Shown here: piece by piece, positions 43,577 to 52,200 of the stretch
Layout of the letters: every line of letters begins with the position of its first letter
Position numbering within the stretch: position 1 is the stretch's first letter
NCBI RefSeq assembly: GCF_017303275.1
Contig: NZ_JAFKOJ010000002.1
Span: 124,001-188,000, forward strand
DNA length: 64,000 nt
Source of the DNA: Bacillus sp. NTK034
GTDB lineage: Bacteria; Bacillota; Bacilli; Bacillales; Cytobacillaceae
Direction: 5' to 3'
Position numbers and translations under genes: made by a program
Notes under the pieces: model-generated
The model's database searches: none
The model's input: only the letters and a program-made list of their open reading frames with translations
What the model was told of the DNA's origin: nothing

Positions 43577-43604
43577 CTATTTCACCTCATACCACTATTC
43601 TAGC

Positions 43605-43618
43605 GAATAAACGTTCGT
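43605..43618. promoter_or_regulatory. LexA (SOS) box upstream of mrfA
   Basis: CGAATAAACGTTCG differs at one position from the Bacillus LexA operator CGAAC-N4-GTTCG. It lies 29 nt before the mrfA ATG, next to a minus-strand TAGAAT that can be the -10 box (43604-43599). Confidence 0.65.
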
Positions 43619-43724
43619 TCTAACAGAGCAAACTCTTAAATTCCATTAACTTTTTATGGAAATATTCTATTAAACTTTAAAATCTTCGTCCGCAATTCCT
43701 CTTAATCAGATTTCATGGAAAAAA

Positions 43725-43753
43725 TTGACTGAAAGTTCCAAATATAGGACAAT
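43725..43753 (+). promoter_or_regulatory. Probable promoter of the first permease pair
   Basis: TTGACT, 17-bp spacer, GACAAT, about 40 nt before the ATG at 43793. Confidence 0.45.
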
Positions 43754-43792
43754 ATTATGTATATTTTTCATTTATTTAAAAGAGGTGAAGCC

Positions 43793-44686
43793 ATGCTGCA
43801 CAGCATTTTAAAATCAGCAGCGGTGTTTTTGTTAATACTGATTGGATTTATCCTGATTCTTCTTCTTCCCCGGGAACAAGAGGTAACTGTTTTTTCGGCG
43901 TTTCATGTTGAAGCGGATTATCCCTTTAGCTTGGAAATATATAAAAAGAGAATACAAGATTTTACTGATTATATAGTAACTGAAAAAGGTTTGGGTGATG
44001 CAAGGAGCGGACGGCCAGTCAGTGAGGAATCAGCGATATTTGTTATGCGCAGCATTAAGATTATATTGCCGGCTTTTATGGCCAGCATGCTCATTGGCAC
44101 ACTGATGGGTGCACTCCAATTTTACAGGAGAAAAAAATTCACCGGGAAGCTGCAGAACTTTCTTTCATGGCTGTTTTCTTCCGTACCCGATTTTTTTCTT
44201 TTTATTGCCATTCAATATCTTTTGATTCTGATGATGCAGCATGGGCTGCCCCACTTTAAGCTTTACGGGCATGAAAATTGGTATAGCTTTTTACTGCCTC
44301 TCATTTCTTTATCCGTGTTTCCATTTCTTCATATGTCCCGTTTCACGTCGGCTGCACTTGAAAATGAAATGGGGGAAGAATATGTGCGCACAACCTATGC
44401 GAAAGGTCTGGGCGACTTTAAAGCACTCCTGCATATGCTCTGGAATTGCTGGTCCCCCATTTTGAACCAGGCGCAGCTGGTGATGCTCTATATCCTATCC
44501 AGCCTGCCAATCATTGAAAAGCTGGCTGGCTATAATGGGGCAGGCAAGGAGCTGCTATTCAGCATATCTTCTAATGATGAAATAAAGGCACTGTCCCTAA
44601 TGCTCCCTTTCCTCTTTATCATGTTTATAACTATTGTCCTTTCACAGATAGTAAAATTCTGGCTCGTGCCAAAAGGAAGGTTGTGA
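43793..44686 (+). CDS. ABC transporter permease, OppB/DppB-like
   Basis: A 297-residue inner-membrane permease with about six helices. The EAA-loop that docks on the ATPase reads EYVRTTYAKGLGDFKALLHM, as in oligopeptide and nickel permeases. ATG 43793 has GAGGTG 6 nt upstream; an ATG at 43757 in frame has no site. The OppC-like gene follows after 6 nt. No ATPase or binding-protein gene is adjacent, so partners must be encoded elsewhere. Its sequence is far from canonical OppB, and the substrate is unknown. Confidence 0.82.
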   Translation: MLHSILKSAAVFLLILIGFILILLLPREQEVTVFSAFHVEADYPFSLEIYKKRIQDFTDYIVTEKGLGDARSGRPVSEESAIFVMRSIKIILPAFMASMLIGTLMGALQFYRRKKFTGKLQNFLSWLFSSVPDFFLFIAIQYLLILMMQHGLPHFKLYGHENWYSFLLPLISLSVFPFLHMSRFTSAALENEMGEEYVRTTYAKGLGDFKALLHMLWNCWSPILNQAQLVMLYILSSLPIIEKLAGYNGAGKELLFSISSNDEIKALSLMLPFLFIMFITIVLSQIVKFWLVPKGRL

Positions 44687-44692
44687 TGGAGT

Positions 44693-45610
44693 ATGCGCTT
44701 TTCAATATGGTTTAAGAAACATGCCTTATTTTGTATAGGAACTGTTTTGCTGCTGATATTATTGGCAATCACGTTTGCCGGACCATATCTTCCTTTTGTA
44801 GACCGCGAGTTAACAAAGATTACATACATCCTTAATGAGGATAAAAAGCCAGTTATACCCCCATATCCGCCATCTGAGGATTACCTCTTCGGCACTGACA
44901 AAAGCGGAAGAGATTTGCTCAGCCTGGTCATATTGGGAGCAAAAGAAACAATTTTGCTGGTTGCCTGTATAACTGTCCTGCGATATGCACTGGCCATTCC
45001 GCTCTCCTTTCTTGCTCACAAAAAGTGGATGGGTACACACCTCCTCCTTAAATGGCTTAATGGACTGCTGTCATATATTCCAACAATCATCATTGTCATG
45101 CTTCTTGCCATGCTTCCGCCATTTTTGTTAACTGAACACCGGCCTCTATTCCTGCTTCTAATTATAGGTATGGCAGAAATGCCCCGTGCTGCAGAAATGA
45201 TAAAGCTGGAATTTGATCAGATATCTTCCAAGGAATATATATATGGAGGAATTGCTGCTGGGGCTTCACCTTACAGGCTTTTCAGAACATACTATCTGCC
45301 TTTTCTTTTTAGTAAGCTTCTTGTATATATGGTTACAGACCTTGGAAAAGTCATGTTTTTGCTTGGTCAATTAGGGTTTGTCGGCATTTTTATTTCCCAG
45401 GATTTAGTCCAATCTATGGGAGGAGATTGGCAATTGATCAATAATTCGATTTCTTGGCCTATGATGCTGATGAAGGCCTTTGAGGATATAAGAGGCCCGA
45501 TTTGGATTCCTTTCTTCCCAGCTTTTGCAATGACCTGCGCCATCTTAACTTTTAATATATTCGCTCAGGGATTAAAATCATTTTTCACCAATAAAGTCCG
45601 ATATATTTAG
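44693..45610 (+). CDS. ABC transporter permease, OppC/DppC-like
   Basis: A 305-residue partner of the preceding permease. The N-terminal OppC-type motif is LFGTDKSGRDLLSLVILGAKET, and the EAA-like loop is YIYGGIAAGASPYRLFRTYYLP (divergent). Six hydrophobic helices. ATG 44693 has AAGGAAGG about 11 nt upstream, with a GGAG next to it. It forms a two-gene unit with the OppB-like gene. The same FGTDKSGRD-type motif occurs in the fused permease at 47115-49523 (LGTDKWGYD), so the two units are distant paralogues. Confidence 0.82.
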   Translation: MRFSIWFKKHALFCIGTVLLLILLAITFAGPYLPFVDRELTKITYILNEDKKPVIPPYPPSEDYLFGTDKSGRDLLSLVILGAKETILLVACITVLRYALAIPLSFLAHKKWMGTHLLLKWLNGLLSYIPTIIIVMLLAMLPPFLLTEHRPLFLLLIIGMAEMPRAAEMIKLEFDQISSKEYIYGGIAAGASPYRLFRTYYLPFLFSKLLVYMVTDLGKVMFLLGQLGFVGIFISQDLVQSMGGDWQLINNSISWPMMLMKAFEDIRGPIWIPFFPAFAMTCAILTFNIFAQGLKSFFTNKVRYI

Positions 45611-45731
45611 GTGTTCCAGCCGGCCTATCCATTTAAGGGCCTGATTTTATATAATAAGCTTTTCTTAATATAAAGTTTATGAATGTTTTTTGTTACAATA
45701 AGCTTAATAGGACAGACGCAAGAGGTGGATT

Positions 45732-46424
45732 ATGAGAGCAGAAGAAATTAAGGGAGTTCTTTCCCAGTTCTCTCTTTTTAAAGAACTGAACAATGAAGAG
45801 CTGGATAAAGTGGTAGAGATATCAATTTCTCGGGAATGGAAAAAAGGAAGTCACGTTTTTCTTCAGGATGACCCGCTTGACAATGTTTATTTTATTAACT
45901 GCGGCAGAGTTAAGATTTATAGAAGTGACATTAATGGAAAAGAGCAGATTGTTGCCATCTTAACAAAAGGCGAGATGTTCCCTCATGTAGGATTTTTCAG
46001 AAAAGGCGGGTATCCGGCTTTTTCGGAGGTGCTGGAAAATGCTCAGCTCGTCGTTGTGCCAATTTCGCAATTCGAAAAGGTACTAATTGAGAACCCTGAG
46101 CTGTGCATAAAGGTGTTTAAAGTTCTGGGCGAGAAGATTGTCGATCTGCAGGAGAGGCTGGAAGCGCAAATTTTAAACAATACTTATGAACAAATCATCA
46201 AATTGCTTGTCCGTCTTGCCAAAATGCATGGGCAAAAGCGTGAAGACGGCAGCTTTATTTTAAAAGGAGACTTCACCAATAAAGACCTTGCCAATATGAT
46301 TGGCACTACAAGGGAAACGGTCAGCAGGACTTTAACAAAAATGAAAAAAGAAATGTTAATTGAAACAGATCAGGATGGACATTTAATCATAGATCCTGAT
46401 CAGCTCTTAGAGACAATCTTTTAA
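45732..46424 (+). CDS. Crp/Fnr-family transcriptional regulator
   Basis: A 230-residue regulator with an N-terminal cyclic-nucleotide-binding fold (GSHVFLQDDPLDNVYFINCG), a dimer helix and a C-terminal winged helix whose recognition helix is IGTTRETVSRTLTKMKKE. The E..SR residues are those that read TGTGA half sites in Fnr/Crp. The C-terminal Cys cluster that holds the 4Fe-4S of Bacillus subtilis Fnr is missing (only two scattered Cys), so it is not an orthologous oxygen sensor of that kind. The signal is unknown. Single gene with its own terminator. Confidence 0.88.
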   Translation: MRAEEIKGVLSQFSLFKELNNEELDKVVEISISREWKKGSHVFLQDDPLDNVYFINCGRVKIYRSDINGKEQIVAILTKGEMFPHVGFFRKGGYPAFSEVLENAQLVVVPISQFEKVLIENPELCIKVFKVLGEKIVDLQERLEAQILNNTYEQIIKLLVRLAKMHGQKREDGSFILKGDFTNKDLANMIGTTRETVSRTLTKMKKEMLIETDQDGHLIIDPDQLLETIF

Positions 46425-46449
46425 AAACCGCACTATGCGGTTTTTTTCT
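46423..46449 (+). terminator. Terminator of the Crp/Fnr gene
   Basis: AAAACCGCA-CTA-TGCGGTTTTTTT right after the stop codon. Confidence 0.9.
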
Positions 46450-46536
46450 TTTACCTTAATGCCGGCAGGAACATCCACCCAATGGGCAGCATAGGATATG
46501 TTGAAAAATCCTGTTTGAGAGGGGATGGATGTATAT

Positions 46537-47001
46537 ATGGAGGATCCAAAGAAAAAAGACCGAAATGAGCCATTTGGTGACTTAATGAAATCGATGAATC
46601 AGCTTTTTCATGAAAAACCCGTTAGAGGATTTCTGCAGACTATGGATGATTTCTTTAAGAATCCCTTCCCAACTTCTTCTTCCTTCCATGTCGATGTTGC
46701 GGAAACCGAAAAAGAACATATCATTAGTGCAGAACTTCCAGGAATAAATAAAGAGCAAATACAAATTGACATCCTGGACAATTATATAACCATTTCTGTC
46801 AAGTCCACTGAGATGATAACAGAAGAGGATGAGAAAAATAAAGTTTTCCGAAGACAGCAAAGCATGCAGCGTTCCAGCCGGACCGTTCCCCTTCCCCAGC
46901 CAGTTAATGAAAAGAAAGTAAAGGCAGTTTACCAAAATGGCCTTCTGCAAATCACAGTGCCAAAGCAGCAGGGAAAAAGAATCGTGATCGATGAAAGCTG
47001 A
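46537..47001 (+). CDS. Small heat-shock protein, Hsp20/alpha-crystallin
   Basis: A 154-residue ATP-independent holdase. The alpha-crystallin domain runs from about residue 48 (FHVDVAETEKEHIISAELPGINKEQIQI) to the end, including the typical SRTVPLPQPVNEKKVKAVYQNGLLQITVPK motif. The N-terminal 45 residues are variable as usual. The ribosome site GAGAGGGG directly touches an ATG at 46525; ATG 46537 gives a workable 12-nt distance, so that start was chosen with some doubt. No CIRCE element was seen upstream. Confidence 0.9.
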   Translation: MEDPKKKDRNEPFGDLMKSMNQLFHEKPVRGFLQTMDDFFKNPFPTSSSFHVDVAETEKEHIISAELPGINKEQIQIDILDNYITISVKSTEMITEEDEKNKVFRRQQSMQRSSRTVPLPQPVNEKKVKAVYQNGLLQITVPKQQGKRIVIDES

Positions 47002-47050
47002 TCCTGCCTGCAAGCCATGTAAAATTGATTCACTAATAAGGTCGGGTTAA

Positions 47051-47087
47051 ACAAAAACAAGCAGAATCAATGCCTGCTTGTTTTTGT
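47051..47087. terminator. Bidirectional terminator
   Basis: ACAAAAACAAGCAG / CTGCTTGTTTTTGT with a 9-nt loop, between hsp20 and the convergent permease-peptidase gene. Confidence 0.9.
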
Positions 47088-47114
47088 TTGAATGAACTGA
47101 ATCAAAGGTGCTAA

Positions 47115-49523
47115 TTAGCTGTTTAGTTTAGATGTATCAATCCAATTATTGAAATACCCGGTCGGAACACTGAAGTAATCTTTTGTGAAGGATATAAACT
47201 CCTTCGTATCGACCTCTTTATAACGGAAATTTTGATAATAATCGGACAAGAACTGCATCCCCACTGCTTTAGGGGATTCCCCTTTTAAGGGATACTTTTC
47301 CTGAATCATTTGTAAAATCTCCAGAGCAGGCTGCCCGTAGATATAGCCTGTATGCTTTACCTCATTAACCGGCACATTTGAATATTGCCTGCCAAAGCCA
47401 GCTTCTTCAATGGCCTCCATTCGATAATGGGAAATGCCAAATGCCTGTCGTTCAGCCTGATTTTGACCTGCATAGAAGTACATAGAGGTGGCAAATTCAG
47501 TAATTCCTTCATCAATCCATGCATTATTGTATGGGTCATTGGCCACTACGCCATAAAAATACTGATGAGCAATCTCATGGACAATAGAAATATCATAAAA
47601 CCTCTTATCATCAATATATGGGTTAATAGTTACAATACCGGGATATTCCATAAATTGTCCATCATCCAATACGATGTCAAGCTGTTTATGCGGGTAGTCT
47701 CCTATATTATCCTGATAGAATGTTAATGCATTTTTTGCCAGAGTCAATGAAGCTTCATGATCTTTATCATGATTGCTTCTTGAAAATAATCTGACCTTCA
47801 CACCGTCTTTCGCTTCCGTTTCATAAACTTCCATATCCTTCATGACAGCAATGAAGAAGTCTCTGACATTTTTGGCTTTAATATTCCCTTCATTTTTCCC
47901 TTCTGCCGGATCTTTGTCTGCTGTAGAAGCCAGAGAATACCCTTTTGGAAGTTTATAGGAAACGTTGAAATCAGAGAAGCCTGTATGAAATGTTTCCAGC
48001 CCTTCCATATAAGGCTCTTTATTCCATTTGCCTTTTTGATATACTGCAGCCATAGGGTACCATTGAGCAAGATAATAGTTTGTGTCTACTTTTGAAAAGC
48101 GGCTGCCTTTGTCAGGGACTGTAAATGCATATTCAATCTTTACATTATGTCTGCTTTTATCTTTCATTTCAGGTTTTAACTTTATGGTTAACGTATCACC
48201 CTTTAACTTAAAAGACGCTTTTTGCCCATTCACTGTCACCTTCCTGATATCTGCCTCAGACGTTCCTTCAACAGAATCAAATGTATGACCCTCTGTAAAA
48301 ACATTTGGAATAAAATAAAATACAAGCTCTTTCCATTCTTTATTTGATTGGTTTTTCATTTGGATAGTAGCATCGGCAGTGAAATAGCCTTCGCCATTCA
48401 TTTTCAGATCAATGTTGTAATCCGCGTGGCTTCCGCTTCTAACGCCAATATTGGCGTCTTTTGCTGCAGTTACATAGATTCCAGCACCAGCAAAAGCAAT
48501 GACTAATGCAGAAAAGGCTGCTTTAGGGGCAGAAAAAGACCAAAATTTCTTTTTTCGGCCATATTGTTTTCTGGAAGGCTGAATTAACGGTTCATGCCCT
48601 GTCCTAATCCATGGTGTACGCTGGTAATTTGACTGAAATCGATTCTTCAATCCATTTGCCAGGAGACTGAAGGATACTGTTGTATATAAAAGGACCGCAA
48701 GCGGCGCAACTAATATATGAGTGTTTCCATAGATGTTCAATCTTGCCTGCCCAACAAGCCCTGACAGCTCTTTTGTAGCTGATAGGTATATGATGGGGTC
48801 AAATCTCATAATGGTTCCGCCGACAAAAATATTCAAAAGCGCCAGCTGTCCCATAAGAGCAATCACATACACAATTTCAAGTATAAACATAACAAGGAAC
48901 GTTTCCTTTAACTGAGGGAATATATGCTTCCAAATCAAACGGTGTTTTCCAGCTCCCAGTGCTTTGGCCGCTTCAATATAAACGGATTTAGATAATTCAG
49001 CGGTTTTAAGCCTTACAGATGACACTATGCTGGGAATGCTTATGATTGACGCAATAACTATAAAGTAGACTATTAATACATTTTGCTTAAGGCTGCTGTT
49101 GAAGCTTATTGGCGCCAGGAAAAAATACAGGATCAGAAACAGCGGAACATAGCTCCATGCATTTTCAAAAGCAATCAGCCAGCCTGGTGTCCTTTTCAAG
49201 CTGCCAGCATACAAACCGATGATGGTTCCGAAAGCCATTTTAATGATCGTAACAGCAGCTGCAATAAAGACAGTGTATCTTAATCCATATAAAATCATGG
49301 ACAAAAGATCGTAGCCCCATTTGTCAGTCCCCAGAGGATAGGAGGATGATTCAAAGGGCTCCAATGGCGGAGCCAAAACCTTCCCGTCTGTATATTGTGT
49401 TTCCAATGCCGAAGTCAATGAATGCGGTGCAAGAATAGGCCCAAATATGCTGAAAAATAACAGGACTGCAACCATAAGAATTCCGATAATCAAGGAGTAA
49501 TTTATTTTTAGCATCTTATTCAT
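47115..49523 (-). CDS. Fusion: OppC-like ABC permease plus M1 zinc aminopeptidase
   Basis: One continuous frame of 802 residues. Residues 1-300 are an OppC/DppC permease: helix 1 at 9-30, motif LGTDKWGYDLLS (64-75), five more helices, and the EAA loop EAAKALGAGKHRLIWKHIFP (184-203). A basic linker (318-328) and an extra helix (333-353) lead to an extracellular part, 360-802, that is an M1-family metallopeptidase: substrate motif QFMEYPG (623-629), zinc motif H649-E650-I-A-H653 and third ligand E672 (NAWIDEGITEF). ATG 49523 overlaps the stop of the OppB-like gene by 8 nt and has GGGG upstream. Inference: peptide trimming outside the membrane next to an import channel. Confidence 0.88.
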   Translation of the reverse strand: MNKMLKINYSLIIGILMVAVLLFFSIFGPILAPHSLTSALETQYTDGKVLAPPLEPFESSSYPLGTDKWGYDLLSMILYGLRYTVFIAAAVTIIKMAFGTIIGLYAGSLKRTPGWLIAFENAWSYVPLFLILYFFLAPISFNSSLKQNVLIVYFIVIASIISIPSIVSSVRLKTAELSKSVYIEAAKALGAGKHRLIWKHIFPQLKETFLVMFILEIVYVIALMGQLALLNIFVGGTIMRFDPIIYLSATKELSGLVGQARLNIYGNTHILVAPLAVLLYTTVSFSLLANGLKNRFQSNYQRTPWIRTGHEPLIQPSRKQYGRKKKFWSFSAPKAAFSALVIAFAGAGIYVTAAKDANIGVRSGSHADYNIDLKMNGEGYFTADATIQMKNQSNKEWKELVFYFIPNVFTEGHTFDSVEGTSEADIRKVTVNGQKASFKLKGDTLTIKLKPEMKDKSRHNVKIEYAFTVPDKGSRFSKVDTNYYLAQWYPMAAVYQKGKWNKEPYMEGLETFHTGFSDFNVSYKLPKGYSLASTADKDPAEGKNEGNIKAKNVRDFFIAVMKDMEVYETEAKDGVKVRLFSRSNHDKDHEASLTLAKNALTFYQDNIGDYPHKQLDIVLDDGQFMEYPGIVTINPYIDDKRFYDISIVHEIAHQYFYGVVANDPYNNAWIDEGITEFATSMYFYAGQNQAERQAFGISHYRMEAIEEAGFGRQYSNVPVNEVKHTGYIYGQPALEILQMIQEKYPLKGESPKAVGMQFLSDYYQNFRYKEVDTKEFISFTKDYFSVPTGYFNNWIDTSKLNS

Positions 49524-50379
49524 AGATAAAACCCCGTTTAAACAGATAGAATATGAGTCTGTTAGAAATATAGACAATTAGAGAAATTAAAAGCATGGCA
49601 AACAAGCCAATTGCGATCGGCTGGACCTCATTGCTCTGAAAAATAAATTTCGTTATGCCGGAGACATTCATAATATGTTCAATAATGAAGAGATTGCCAA
49701 TGGCCAGGGAAATCACCTTGATTAGCTCAGATTTAATAAATGGCTCCAAATTTTTAAATACATGCTGAAAATTTATGTAATTCAAGCTCATTCCTTTAGC
49801 AACTGCAGTCTTAATATAGTCCTCCCCGCTTGTTTGATAATATTTTACCGAAACAAGCTTAAATAGATATAGAGTTGGAGCTAAGCTTGCGAGCACTGTT
49901 GGAAACCAGATGTTAAGGGCTCCTCCATCCGGCCTGAGTGAAATCACTCTGATCCCCGTCATTTTATAAATTTTAACGGCAAGAATCATAGACATTACAA
50001 TGATTATAAAGTCGGGTATGGACGCAAGGATATTCAAGAAAGCCCCAAAAAGCTTAGTAAGCCTGAAACGGCTGATAAAAACTCCGAAAATAAGACTTAT
50101 AACTAAGGAAGCATTCACAGCTATCAATACAATTAACAGACTTGTAGTAAAGTTATCAGCAATATCCCCGGCTATAGGACGAGTTTGCCGGCCGAGCTGA
50201 TAGGTACCCAGGCTGCCCCCGCTTACTTCTTTAATAAAATCACCATAAATCTGAGGTAAACTTTCAAAGCTCCAATCAAGACTCCCGCTTAATGGATCAA
50301 CAGAAATAATTTTTGGCATTGCCGCAAGAAGCAAAATCAATATAAATATGATAAATATTTGCTGAAGCGCACGAACCAT
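49516..50379 (-). CDS. ABC transporter permease, OppB-like, partner of the fusion protein
   Basis: A 287-residue permease with six helices. The EAA-type loop reads EDYIKTAVAKGMSLNYINFQHVFKN, which would contact an ATPase of the Opp/Dpp type. ATG 50379 follows AAAGGGGG. Its last codons overlap the start of the permease-peptidase fusion, so both are made together, probably one to one. No ATPase or solute-binding protein gene is present on either side. Substrate unknown; peptides are the best guess because of family and the fused peptidase. Confidence 0.85.
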   Translation of the reverse strand: MVRALQQIFIIFILILLLAAMPKIISVDPLSGSLDWSFESLPQIYGDFIKEVSGGSLGTYQLGRQTRPIAGDIADNFTTSLLIVLIAVNASLVISLIFGVFISRFRLTKLFGAFLNILASIPDFIIIVMSMILAVKIYKMTGIRVISLRPDGGALNIWFPTVLASLAPTLYLFKLVSVKYYQTSGEDYIKTAVAKGMSLNYINFQHVFKNLEPFIKSELIKVISLAIGNLFIIEHIMNVSGITKFIFQSNEVQPIAIGLFAMLLISLIVYISNRLIFYLFKRGFIYE

Positions 50380-50589
50380 ACAAATCCCCCTTTAATGACC
50401 ATGAGCCATTTTTCTATTTTTCACTTTTATCTAAATTTTGTCAATCATACAATTACATTTTCCTGGTTAATAATTCCTGTTTTTTGGGAGTTGCAAATAA
50501 TAGACCAGCTATTTTATTTTCAAATATATTTAATTTTTTTTCAAGTCTGATTTTTATATATAATTCCATGCCACTATAATAATAGACAA

Positions 50590-50608
50590 AAAAAAAGGCC
50601 ATTTCGGC
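50590..50608 (-). terminator. Probable terminator of yppG
   Basis: Minus strand GGCC-GAAAT-GGCC followed by nine T. The stem is short. Confidence 0.55.
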
Positions 50609-50617
50609 CATGATCAG

Positions 50618-51190
50618 TTAAGCTTTAAATATTCCGCCAATTCCTTTTACCATTGATGACACTTGCGTTACAGCTGACATCATCTGACCTGCGGTGTCCA
50701 CCATTTTATTGAGATCAAGCGAACCATCCTGGGCTTTAAAGGAATTCATAATGCTTTGCACTCCGGATGGCTGTTTAGGAATGAATGATTGTTTAGGATA
50801 CGGATTCATATACGGCATCTGCTGCGCAGCGGACTTGCTTGCCTGAGTTCCGTAATAATCTTCAGATTCTAATGGGTTTTGAAAAACACCAGCATTTTTC
50901 GAACCGGTCTTTGCGTAGTATCCTTGGTCATAGTTATGCTGCGGATAGGGATTTGGTGAATAATTTTGCTGCTGCAATCCTGCCATCTGAGGCGGCTGAT
51001 GATACTCCATATTATAAGGCAAATAATAAGGGCTATACTGTCCAGCAGAATTATAATAATTCTGCATTGGCTGCTGCCTCATATAAAATTGGCCATTCGC
51101 CCCCATATAAAATGGATCCATGTATATACTTTGATTTAAATGGCCGTATGGCTGAAGATGGCTCGCTCTATTCATTACTCGGCCAAACAT
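50618..51190 (-). CDS. yppG: YppG-like coat-type protein
   Basis: A 190-residue protein in which the first 110 residues are Tyr, Gln, Pro and Asn rich (FYMRQQPMQNYYNSAGQY, YNMEYHQPPQMAG), followed by the YppG family core SIMNSFKAQDGSLDLNKMVDTAGQMM and VSSMVKGIGGIFKA. The composition resembles spore coat or surface proteins; the role is not established. Bacillus subtilis YppG is shorter (about 125 aa). ATG 51190 has GGAGG 10 nt upstream; an ATG at 51268 precedes that site. Confidence 0.85.
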   Translation of the reverse strand: MFGRVMNRASHLQPYGHLNQSIYMDPFYMGANGQFYMRQQPMQNYYNSAGQYSPYYLPYNMEYHQPPQMAGLQQQNYSPNPYPQHNYDQGYYAKTGSKNAGVFQNPLESEDYYGTQASKSAAQQMPYMNPYPKQSFIPKQPSGVQSIMNSFKAQDGSLDLNKMVDTAGQMMSAVTQVSSMVKGIGGIFKA

Positions 51191-51509
51191 GGGCAAACAT
51201 CCTCCCCATTCAAAAAATATAAGTATATTAGCAATAATTCCAGGCAAAAGCCTTCTAATTATCACCAATATAATATATGAAAGATTTGCCCAGAATGTGA
51301 AAGGATCATTAAGATTAATAATGGAAGCGGTTTCCGTTTTTGTCTAACTATGAAGAATGGTGTCGGAAGTTTGATTTTTTTAAAAACGATGAAAAATAAA
51401 TTTTCATGATAGGATATAAAAAACAAAACAGTTTCTTGTCCCCTTTTTCATTTACCGGGCTGCGGGGAAGGAATTTCTCCGCGAATCAATATTCAGAGGA
51501 GGCAATATC

Positions 51510-51725
51510 ATGAATGTTCACGAACTAAAAATGAAGTTTCATCAGCTGCGGGAGTATACTCCTGAAAATGTTAATGAATTATTGGATTTTGCTAAAAAGG
51601 CCTATATCCATAATGAAATTTCCAGTACAGATTATCGAAATCTCGTTCGTGAGCTTGAAGCTCAAGGAGCGGCCGTTCCGGAAAGCTACAAAGATAACAC
51701 CCTCCAGGATTCAGTAAATGCATAA
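51510..51725 (+). CDS. yppF: YppF-like protein
   Basis: A 71-residue helical protein (MNVHELKMKFHQLREYTPEN, then ELLDFAKKAYIHNEISSTDYRNLVRELEAQGA) matching the YppF family. ATG 51510 follows GAGGAGG. The function is unknown. It is convergent with yppE and shares the terminator behind it. Its place between yppE and yppG agrees with the Bacillus subtilis order. Confidence 0.85.
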   Translation: MNVHELKMKFHQLREYTPENVNELLDFAKKAYIHNEISSTDYRNLVRELEAQGAAVPESYKDNTLQDSVNA

Positions 51726-51732
51726 GAAATTA

Positions 51733-51769
51733 AAAAAAAGGGATCCTATTTCAGGTTCCCTTTTTTTCT
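51733..51769. terminator. Bidirectional terminator between yppF and yppE
   Basis: AAAAAAGGGATCC / GGTTCCCTTTTTTT (one mismatch) around a TATTTCA loop. The right side reaches into the last codons of yppE. Confidence 0.8.
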
Positions 51770-52128
51770 TCACCTGCTAATTTTATCAATTGCTTTAGGA
51801 CATACACGGCGGAATTAACATAATTAATGAACCTGGTTTTGCTTGTTTCAGGGAAAAATGCCTGAATGGAAACCATTTCAATATGTTCAGCAGCAGATTC
51901 AATCTGCTGAGGATAAAGATTTCGGGGGTTATGAATGCCAATCCACTTCAGGGCTTCATCTTTCCATCTATCATTTATGGATTTAACATCATCAGCAAAA
52001 GGTTTGACTTCATTATAAAAATCACCCTTTTCACCTGATTCCTTAACTTTTTTAAACCTGCTGTCTGAGATTTCCACATATTCAAGCAGCTGTTCTGTCA
52101 TTTGCAGCAGTACTTTTTCACGATTCAT
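51751..52128 (-). CDS. yppE: YppE-like protein (DUF1798)
   Basis: A 125-residue soluble four-helix-bundle protein, close in length to Bacillus subtilis YppE (123 aa) whose structure shows such a fold. Conserved stretches are LLEYVEISDSRFKKVKESGEKGDFYNEVKPFADDV and WIGIHNPRNLYPQQIESAAEH. ATG 52128 has GGAGATG upstream. Function unknown. Co-directional with yppD 72 nt upstream. Confidence 0.87.
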   Translation of the reverse strand: MNREKVLLQMTEQLLEYVEISDSRFKKVKESGEKGDFYNEVKPFADDVKSINDRWKDEALKWIGIHNPRNLYPQQIESAAEHIEMVSIQAFFPETSKTRFINYVNSAVYVLKQLIKLAGEEKKGT

Positions 52129-52200
52129 TCAGCTTCATCTCCAAAAATAAAAGTAGCTAGTCAACATTAGCTACTGAAGGATACTGCTATTCTATGCCAA

